DNA from: Sipunculus nudus
Taxonomy: Eukaryota; Annelida; Sipuncula; Golfingiida; Sipunculidae
Length of the DNA: 64,000 bases
Assembly (NCBI GenBank): GCA_026874595.1
Contig: CM049306.1
Location: forward strand, 87,869,142-87,933,141
Direction: 5' to 3'
The notes below the pieces were generated by a model that was not told the origin of the DNA, searched no databases, and saw nothing but the letters and a program-made list of their open reading frames with translations. Of this stretch, positions 57,801 to 64,000 are shown one piece after another. Position 1 is the first letter of the stretch. Every line of letters begins with the position of its first letter. Made by a program: the position numbers and the translations under genes.

Positions 57801-60800
57801 AAGTCATAGTGTAAAAGAACAGAAATAATATTGACCCTGATTATGTCCCTTTAACTTGAAGCATGAGTTCTACATACTACACTCAATTTAAATTTTGTGC
57901 ATTAACATTCCTTTATCACACTATGTGTCCTCTCACTTCGTATCAGAGCATCACAGTACCTAAATGTGTCTATTTAATTTTTAGGGAAATTTACTCATCT
58001 AGAATTTTATATTGCTATGTTTCAGATTTGCATGATTTCCCCAAATCACCGAGGTCACCAGTGTCAGCGGCAGCTCACAGTTGGGCCTCAGTTGAGTGTA
58101 ACCCACCTGCCCATTTTCCAGGTATGGCAATTACTGGTAGTAAATTTACTGATACATGTAGGGTTACATATAATGATATACTGATGCACTGGTACATTGC
58201 AATATAGAGGTAGATATCATATCAGTATCATCAGATGTTCTTGTGTTGATATGTAGATGGTACACGTATTTGGTCATGTGAGGTAAAACATATGGTCCCA
58301 CATGAATTAATAGTTTCAATTCAACATGTAACGCATAAAAAATAAAACACCTTTATTTGGATATGGGAAATAGCTAATTTTATTGTTAATAAATGTTATT
58401 AATAATTTGGAAATATGTTTTTTGTGAAAAAGTTTGATTATCTAACACAGTTAAACATTATCTTTGAATCTAAATTGTAACCAACCTTGAATTTTTAGCT
58501 CGGCTGACTGTAAGTCATTTGAGCTATAGTCGTGGTCCATTGTCCGTCGTCCGTCCGTCTGTCTGTCCGTCCGTCATCCGTAGATGTGGCACGTTTTGAA
58601 ATTGTAAGACCTAGGAATCCAAAATTCAGCATAATGTTAGATGTCCCCAAGATCTCCTACCAAGCCGAAAACTGGGTCTTTGCAACTTCGTTCCTTTGAG
58701 AAATTGAGGAAAAACCTCAATTTTTTATTAAAAACCTATTTTCACACTTCAGGACTGCCTAATATCAAAACCACTCATCTGTTTTTCCTCATATTTACCA
58801 TAAGAAAAATCCTCTATATAGTTCCTATGTACATGCCAGAAATTAGGTCTGTATTATATAATTTAAAAAAGTTATGGGCCAAAACATAATGCATTTTGTA
58901 AATAATCAGGAAAAAAATTTGATCACTTAACACAAAACTTGTTAAAGCTAAGCACTTTTTTCCAGTAATATTACTTTTATTAATCAAAATTAAATTGTAT
59001 ACCCAAAAGATCAAAATCTTTTAAATTTTTTAATATATTAGCAAAAATAAAAAATTGGTACCTTAAATTTTGCCCAACTTTGACCATGGTATGTTTTTTT
59101 CCTGTAACTGCTGTGGATTTAATTTTCAAAGCATGTTTTTGTTAGCATTTCAACTGATAACACCAAAAATTTGAAACCAGTTGATCAAAAACTGTAGATT
59201 TTATTCAAGTTTTCAAGCACTATGTCACATATTGTTTACATCAAGCTAGTGTAATGCAGTTTGCTAGAGCTCAGCTCCCAAGCTTCATCTCTAAGTTCCT
59301 TAAATTTAGCATACAGTTAGATGTCTCCAAAATCCCCTGTCATGCCAAGAATTTGGTCACTAGGACTTAATTCCTTCAAGATATTAATGAAAAACTTCAT
59401 TTTTCCATTAAAAACCCATTGTTACACTTTAAGACTGCCTAATATCAAAACCACTGATCTGACTTTGATCATATGTAATAAACATATTTTTCTGTACATT
59501 GGCTATGCACATGTCAGAAATGATGTCAGTATTGTGTATTTTTTTTAAGTTATGGGCCCAAACATAATGCACTTTTTAAAAAATCAAGAAATATATATAC
59601 TCACCTAAGATGAGAATTGCTGAAGCTGGAGACTTTTTTTCAGGAATATAACTTTATTTAATCAAGATTCAATTGTTTACCCAAAATTAGATCTGAATTT
59701 TGCAAATTTTTCAAGTTATTAGCATAAATAAAAAATCAATACCTTAAACTTTGTCCAACTTTGGCAATATCACGTTTTCCCTGTAAGCACTGTTGATTTT
59801 CACTGCATATATACATAAGGATGTAATCTATTAAAATCTGAAATTTCAAAGGAATTGATTGAAAAGAGTAGCTTTTATTCTAGTTTTTATACACCATGTC
59901 AAGGTTTGTTTACATCTAGACCACCTGGTAGTACAACCTTCACTTGCATTATGTAACCCACCCCAGGCAGCTTGCCTTGGCTCAGCTTGGGCACTACTAG
60001 CAGGCTTCCCCTGTGCCCTGCACCTCCCCCCCCCCTAGATGGTGTATTAACTAGATGAATGTTATAATTTTCTGTATTTCATTTTATTCTTGGCTATGCA
60101 ATGCTACATTTTAGATTTTGTATTTACCACCAGGGTTACAATGATTAAAGTGCACATTTAATTGTGTCCACAAAGTGGTGTATTGCTATGAAAGTGTGGA
60201 TTTCATCAGATAAGTAATTCCTCACTTGAGAAGAGTAAATACGTATCCAGGTGTGAAATTGACTATTAATTCCAATAGTAAATTATAGCTTAGATTGTAA
60301 TTAGCATAATGATATTGTTTGTCCCTCATTAAACCAACAGTGTATACTTTATTTGAAAAAATGTTTTTATTTTACCAAATTTACTGAATCTTTTATTTTA
60401 TTTTGGTGAATAGGATAAAGCATGTACTGAAAACTCCAATGTGCAAAACTTTTCAATAGTGTTTCAAGGGATAATCTTGAAGATGTCATGTTGTTGCATT
60501 ATTTTCTTTTAAGTTCAGTTTAAACATTTGTGATTTAAAAATAATAAAATATTTGTGTATGCATAATAAGACCCAATATGAGCTACACTCTGGATATATA
60601 ATGATTGCAACTTAGAATTCTGATATTTTAACTTATATTTTCAGATTTTTTTATGACAAATTTATAAAACTTGTAAATATAAAAAAATGAATAAGATAAA
60701 AACTATTAATGGAAAAAGTGGATATGCTAAAAAAAAATAGGCTTATATATAAACTTAAATGCATTATTCCCTTGAAAGTGAAATAAAGGGATTAGTCCAT

Positions 60801-62414
60801 TCTGTCCACTGGCCTGTCCATCTGTAAATTTTTCATATGCATTACAATATCTCAAAACTTTTACTGTTTTTCTTCATGACAGTCTTGTCAGAGTATTAGT
60901 TTGCAATCATATATTTAGAACTTTAACCAAGTAGGAGGGCCTCTCTCCTCTTAGCTTCTCATATGCTTATATAAATGAAAAACATTAAAATAGAATATTT
61001 TGCATTTGCAAAAATTTCAAACTTAAGCTGAGCCCCGTGACCCATGGGTCCCTTGTTTTTTTTAATCACTAGATGATAAACCTAGTAACTGGGCTTTTTA
61101 TCGGGCTTGGGGGGGGATGTATTAAATGAGATGAGGAATATTTGCTCAAGGGCCCCGGACCACCCTCCCCTCTCCCCTGTTTCAGCCGCCGCAAACTTTT
61201 ATAAGGATTTCAGGCCAATTTTTGCAGCCTGGACCCCCCTCCATTTTCAAGACCTTGGGACCTTTTATTAGGTTTTGTCACTAATCCTCCTGAATTGGAC
61301 CCCTCCTTTTCCTGAATCAAAAGTCACATGCTTTTCACATTGTTTTGACCATGCAAGCAGCCCAGTTGCTATATATAATTAAATCTGTCACTGACAGCAG
61401 GGTGGTATTCATATGCAGAATATACCTAAATCCTGCGATCGTGTCACATGCCTGCTTGTGTTGTGCAGATCACCAAGTGAGCACAGAGGCATTCAGATCT
61501 TTCACAAAGGCAGTTTTGCTGTTTTCGGTGGTAGCCTCCACGCAACTTTAAAACAATACCAAAATCACTCAAAATGATGTGTACATTAAAAAATTATTAA
61601 TTATCCTCATATCAACAAGGTCACTGTGAGAACTTAACCTTTAAAATGAGGTATACCACAGTGTCATACACAACGCGGTTTCAGAAAACATTGACGACAA
61701 AAGAGGACCAAATTCTCTTTATAAGTATTAGATTTATCATATCATAAGTGAAGTATCATAATAAATATTGTATTGTGAGAGAATTTATTGTTAAAACCTC
61801 TTAATTGTCCTGGTACTGGTATTATTCTTCCATGTTAAAGGATATTACTGTATTTTTGCATGACTAAATCCACTTGGTCTTAAAATGTAGGTGATATCTA
61901 CAAATATTATTGAAACAGTAAAACAGTAAAACTGAAAATCTGTAGACACCTTGGTATTTGCCAAAACAAAATACTTTTGGGGAAATGATATTAATATAAA
62001 AACCAGTCATTTGAGGATAAGTAGATTAACTATACAGGTTAACTACAAGCATGTTGTGACTGAATGTAGCGATTAAGGAAATAGTTGAGATAAAAAGCTG
62101 CATTTGTATCTCTAAGTATCAGAACAGTATGTTTTTAAATGTTAAAACATGTTCATATGGTCATGTTATTTTATTTTAAGAGATTTATCTTTATTTTGCA
62201 GCCATTCTGTATGCCTGGTACAGGAATGATGTGTACAACTTTATCCGTCCTGAACTAAAGCCCCACACATTCATCTCTAATGACGGACGTCTGTACTTCT
62301 CCGAGGTCACCACTGACGATGTGGGCAACTACTACTGTATGGTATACAAGCCTGGGTCAGGGACAGGAGCCGGCAAGGTCAGCATGCCTACAGAGCTCAG
62401 GGTCGTAGAAGGGA
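38836..62414 (+). CDS. Contactin with N-terminal C-type lectin domain, first 8 coding exons (span includes introns; continues beyond window)
   Basis: Contactins are adhesion proteins of the Ig superfamily, usually GPI-anchored. The Drosophila protein begins with a C-type lectin domain, which vertebrate contactins lack (family knowledge). Seen: a signal peptide, then a lectin domain over four exons (CPGGW, NCYKF, ..., PVICE), then Ig1 (Cys in ALDCVASG, Trp in YRWFKE, DDGNYQC), and Ig2 split over two exons (ECNPPAHFPG, YAWYRND, DVGNYYC). All joins keep frame; the Ig borders are phase 1, as is common for extracellular modules. Further Ig and fibronectin III exons and the 3' end must lie right of 64000. 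The introns are long and rich in repeats. Confidence 0.88.
38915..41350 (+). other. Contactin intron 1, proximal part
   Basis: AT-rich with TA-rich microsatellites (39848-39900, 40022-40040). No exon seen. Confidence 0.5.
41351..41720 (+). repeat. Truncated copy of the 58.5-kb dispersed element
   Basis: Starts tttttagctcagctgact and shares the gtccgtccg run, ggcatgttttgaaaccgtt and tgcctaatatcaaaaccact with the element at 58492. The 3' part is missing. Confidence 0.75.
41721..42599 (+). other. Contactin intron 1, middle
   Basis: No feature seen apart from a short TA run near 42395. Confidence 0.4.
42600..43275. mobile_element. Foldback/MITE-like element with cgtagtcc subterminal repeats
   Basis: The left end gttttccattagtgcgtagt is roughly inverse of the right end gcacttttatggaaaa. 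The left arm carries many gcgtagtcc motifs and the right arm the inverse ggactacgc. The middle is AT-rich and unique. I cannot assign a superfamily. Confidence 0.65.
43276..45659 (+). other. Contactin intron 1, distal part
   Basis: Contains a pure G run at 43902-43919. An open frame at 43429-43632 is not supported as an exon. Otherwise nothing. Confidence 0.4.
43902..43919 (+). repeat. Poly-G tract (18 G)
   Basis: Uninterrupted G run in the contactin intron. The length may be unreliable in assembly. Confidence 0.9.
45660..45754 (+). CDS. Contactin exon 2, start of C-type lectin domain
   Basis: Acceptor ttccacacag, donor gtaagc at 45755. ECPGGWVEFSANCYKFEKDP is the classic lectin-domain opening with its first disulfide pair. 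Confidence 0.9.
45988..46273. mobile_element. MITE, terminal inverted repeat gttctcaggcac, copy 1
   Basis: gttctcaggcac at the left, gtgcctgagaac at the right. The interior (caagaagataaaataataca, ttatgtagtgcttttacc) is shared with the copy at 49321. Confidence 0.8.
46274..47697 (+). other. Contactin intron 2
   Basis: No exon and no recognised element. Confidence 0.4.
47698..48097 (+). mobile_element. Short internal-deletion copy of the 58.5-kb dispersed element
   Basis: It has both ends of that family: tttttacctcagctgactgt at the left and cagctgagcaccctgaccca, then gggttccttgttt, at the right. Confidence 0.75.
48231..48322 (+). CDS. Contactin exon 3, lectin domain
   Basis: Acceptor gtattttcag, donor gtgagt at 48323. 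GLSINSDEEHKFIQAEL is the segment after helix alpha-1 with the usual L-x-I-x-S/D-x-E-E-x-x-F-I pattern. Confidence 0.9.
48323..48957 (+). other. Contactin intron 3
   Basis: No feature seen. Confidence 0.5.
48958..49112 (+). CDS. Contactin exon 4, lectin domain
   Basis: Acceptor atttaag, donor gtaggt at 49113. WWTSGRR, then FYWEGDGNPVESFVYWHNSS; one possible N-glycosylation site (NSS). Confidence 0.88.
49321..49588. mobile_element. MITE, terminal inverted repeat tggttctcaggcac, copy 2
   Basis: The ends tatggttctcaggcac and gtgcctgagaaccata are exact inverses over 16 bases, so TA may be the target-site duplication (Tc1/mariner-like). The interior matches copy 1. Confidence 0.82.
49589..50077 (+). 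other. Contactin intron 4, between repeats
   Basis: AT-rich. Nothing seen. Confidence 0.5.
50078..53895 (+). mobile_element. Large dispersed element, copy 1, split by a nested Helitron-like insertion
   Basis: Shares its order of segments with 55072-57016: atctcaaaaac-ataggagcta, cttcttctc-aaacc, gtattggtggc-ccacctgc, ggtcaagagttcactcagtg repeats, then gcacaggtttgcattaggcc, tgtaggccttgtt. The segment 52338-53706 inside it belongs to another family. The 3' end has an aggcct/aggcct stem-loop before ttgtt. Confidence 0.7.
52338..53706 (+). mobile_element. Helitron-like element, second copy of the 17.9-kb family, nested
   Basis: Starts gtatccgccaaaacagagtt and carries the same internal units (catatctc-ggaaccgtttg, ggtggcgccacc variants). 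It ends gcggatacacatag, a weak hairpin, then 7 bases and CTAG before T, as at 19621. It is inserted in the element spanning 50078-53895. Confidence 0.75.
53896..54182 (+). other. Contactin intron 4, distal end
   Basis: No element recognised. Confidence 0.4.
54183..54290 (+). CDS. Contactin exon 5, end of lectin domain
   Basis: Acceptor attccaag, donor gtaagc at 54291. WILGTGDELKPVICEI carries the last Cys of the lectin fold. Confidence 0.88.
54291..54666 (+). other. Contactin intron 5
   Basis: AT-rich. Nothing seen. Confidence 0.6.
54667..55008 (+). CDS. Contactin exon 6, Ig domain 1
   Basis: Acceptor catttcag, donor gtaagt at 55009; phase 1/1. GPYFTVQPVPTVFEIES leads into the first Ig domain, with both Cys and the core Trp in place. 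Confidence 0.93.
55072..57016 (+). mobile_element. Large dispersed element, copy 2, uninterrupted
   Basis: Starts gtttttagct and shows the same segment order as 50078-53895 without the nested element. It ends gcattaggcctgtaggcctt, then gttc. Short direct repeats (agtgcag, ggtcaagagttc) occur near 56280-56510. Confidence 0.7.
57017..58025 (+). other. Contactin intron 6, distal part
   Basis: No feature seen. Confidence 0.4.
58026..58121 (+). CDS. Contactin exon 7, first half of Ig domain 2
   Basis: Acceptor tatgtttcag, donor gtatgg at 58122; phase 1/1. HSWASVECNPPAHFPG holds the first Cys of Ig2. Confidence 0.88.
58492..61060 (+). mobile_element. Full-length dispersed non-autonomous element (2.57 kb)
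   Basis: The left end tttttagctcggctgactgt is followed by a gtccgtccgtctgtctgtcc run. Two internal units about 680 bp apart both contain tgcctaatatcaaaaccact. The right end aagctgagccccgtgaccca, tgggtcccttgttt has a gaccc/gggtc stem-loop. Related shorter copies lie at 41351 and 47698. No transposase. Confidence 0.75.
61061..62201 (+). other. Contactin intron 7, distal part
   Basis: No exon or known repeat seen. Confidence 0.4.
62202..62414 (+). CDS. Contactin exon 8, second half of Ig domain 2
   Basis: Acceptor attttgcag, donor gtgagt at 62415; phase 1/1. YAWYRND carries the core Trp, DVGNYYC the second Cys, and TELRVVEG the last strand. Confidence 0.9.
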
Positions 62415-62519
62415 GTGAGTATTGGAATCTTTAATCAGCCACAGTAGTGGTTGTTCATGTTAAATGATGCTGAATGTATTTATGGAGTAGTTTTGAAATA
62501 AACCCCTGTATGGCAGCTA

Positions 62520-62765
62520 CTATTATAAACAGGGGCCTGTACAGTCAAAAGTAAAACGCTCAGCTCTCTCCTCTGGTGACCCAGGTTCGATCCCCGGTGT
62601 GGCCATGAGAGTTGGTTGTAGTTGCCCATCCAAGGCCGTTGGTTTTCTCCTGATTCTCTGGTTTCCTCCACCCCTACAGACTAACGAACATCATCATCTG
62701 AGCCATGGAGAGTGCCTTGAACAGTTTAATAACTATTGGTTCAGTCCACATAAAATAAATATCTT
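62520..62765 (+). mobile_element. tRNA-derived SINE
   Basis: A B-box-like ggttcgatccccgg at 62585 follows a degenerate A-box region, then the ggttttctcctgattctctg, gtttcctcc motif common in invertebrate SINEs. It interrupts a sequence that is duplicated at 63117. Confidence 0.65.
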
Positions 62766-62799
62766 CATAAGAAACATGCCAGGTGAGTACAAGATCCAG

Positions 62800-63110
62800 A
62801 CAAGGGCATTTGATGTTAAATGGGTGGTTCAGTCTTTTGACTTCGTGGCTGAAGGTCCCAGGTTCAAACCCCACCAATGCCTCAAGGCATAATGGTGAAA
62901 TCTCGTTATGGAACCTCAGAGGTTCGCTCTAATGTCTTGACGACATGTTATGACTTCTGGATTATTCCTTATAACCCTGTGCATATAAAACCAAAAATCA
63001 AGGTGGCTTAAATAATTAATAATAACATATTGTTCTTATCATATGGATACCTTCATCTTCATTCAATAGACAGTGCCACCAACAGGCTTTGGACCTATCT
63101 TCTAGAAAAA
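62800..63110 (+). repeat. SINE-like repeat with B-box
   Basis: ggttcaaacccc at 62861 resembles a Pol III B box; the body ends in an A-rich run (gaaaaaaaa). Related copies are at 20640-20766 plus 21165-21345, and a fragment at 8730-8845. Confidence 0.65.
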
Positions 63111-63116
63111 AAAGTG

Positions 63117-63260
63117 ATTGTTCATGTTAAATGATGCTGAAAGTTTTTGTAATAGGTTTTGAAATATACCCCTAGATGGCAGCAATTATTATTAACATGC
63201 CTGGTGTACCATATCTAGACAAGTGCATTTGATGTTAGAGTGAATGTGTAAGATTGATCA
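63117..63260 (+). repeat. Partial tandem duplicate of 62450-62525 and 62770-62820
   Basis: ttcatgttaaatgatgctga, gttttgaaat-a-acccct-atggcagc and agacaagtgcatttgatgtt repeat sequences about 670 and 415 bases upstream, on either side of the SINE. Confidence 0.6.
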
Positions 63261-64000
63261 AGTTATTGCAGTTTATCCCCAGGTGTCAGATGTCAATGTG
63301 CTATCCATTGATAGTTTGTTATCTCCTGGGGGTTTCACCACTGAATGGCATGAATTTTACCTGTTTATCACCGATTCCTTTCAAATTTTTAAAATTTTTA
63401 AACATTTGTAATTTTATTCAGATAACCTATGAGATACCAGTATGCAAATATGGGAGATTCACCAGTTTAATGTGTTTCATCAGATCATGTTTGAAGTTTA
63501 AATGGGACTGATGATTAAATCACACTTACCATGTCTTATTATATTAACTTATTATAACCAGGACAAGGTGTCTCATACTTGACAACCCCATTAAACAAGG
63601 CTGGCAAGATTGTGGTACACAATTAAGAATGAGCACACTTGATTAATGAGAATACTACTGGGTTACCACTGATAAACTGTTGCCTTCATGTTTGGATCTG
63701 ATGACAAATCTTGGTATAAGGATGGATGGCATTTTGTAGGGTGTACAGCTTTTTGCTGGATGACTAGAGGTGAAACGTGTAATTATCCCAAAGACTCTAA
63801 AGTTAAGTTATGACATCATATATTAAACAGTGTGCTCCTGTAGATTATATTTTTATTTGCTACATAATGTCCAGTTGCATAGTACCAGTCATTGATCTGT
63901 ATGAAACAAGAGTGGGTTATTTCAGCTGATTTTCTTAAGAACTGTTTTGTGACTTTGTTATGTTTTTTTACATGTTCAGAGGATTAATTACCTTATTGGT
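63261..64000 (+). other. Contactin intron 8, to window edge
   Basis: No exon seen before the right edge. Confidence 0.5.

Noticed and set aside
58641-59548. Two similar open frames (MSPRSP and MSPKSP starts) as a gene pair
   Set aside because: They are the same segment of the internal tandem units of a dispersed element; short and not conserved as protein.
62585-62598. tRNA gene suggested by a B-box-like ggttcgatccccgg
   Set aside because: No cloverleaf or acceptor stem could be drawn; the context is a SINE.

Overview
The window is animal nuclear DNA. It is AT-rich and carries three multi-exon or spliced genes with GT-AG introns and many short non-autonomous transposable elements. Gene content and repeat style (Helitron-like elements with internal tandem repeats, tRNA-derived SINEs, a contactin with a C-type lectin domain) suggest a lophotrochozoan, most likely a bivalve mollusc. 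That placement is inference; no search was run.

Layout. (1) About 908-29020, + strand: the C-terminal part of a very large ciliary protein that I call CFAP46 (TTC40). I traced 26 exons with consistent phases (about 1,056 residues), ending at TAA 28039-28041 with a poly(A) signal at 28996. The gene begins left of the window. (2) 29030-34065: convergent intergenic or 3'-UTR DNA with an inverted repeat and two nested MITE-like elements. (3) 34066-35418, - strand: an intact 450-residue ankyrin-repeat/SOCS-box (ASB-type) protein in one coding exon, with a splice acceptor directly before its ATG and a candidate 5' exon near 36.6 kb. (4) 38836 to beyond 64000, + strand: the first eight coding exons of a contactin (signal peptide, C-type lectin domain, Ig1, Ig2), divergent from the ASB gene and cut by the window's right edge. 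Introns of both large genes are loaded with repeats.

Most unusual region. The CFAP46 intron between 20522 and 25506 holds a minisatellite of about 3.7 kb (roughly 75-80 units of about 48 bp) whose unit is the junction of that intron and the next exon: polypyrimidine tract, AG acceptor, and first codons of the exon. Dozens of near-identical 3' splice sites are therefore lined up upstream of the real one at 25507. The nine most exon-proximal acceptors (25123 to 25507) are exactly 48 bp apart and in the exon's reading frame, so upstream use would add whole 16-residue units. The next exon (26235) shows the same event at small scale: its acceptor is duplicated once, 47 bp upstream. The affected exons lie in a region of CFAP46 that reads like a degenerate CHAT (caspase/separase-like) domain without the catalytic His and Cys.

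The three genes are not an operon. CFAP46 builds the ciliary central apparatus, the ASB protein would recruit substrates to a Cullin-5 ubiquitin ligase, and contactin is an adhesion protein.
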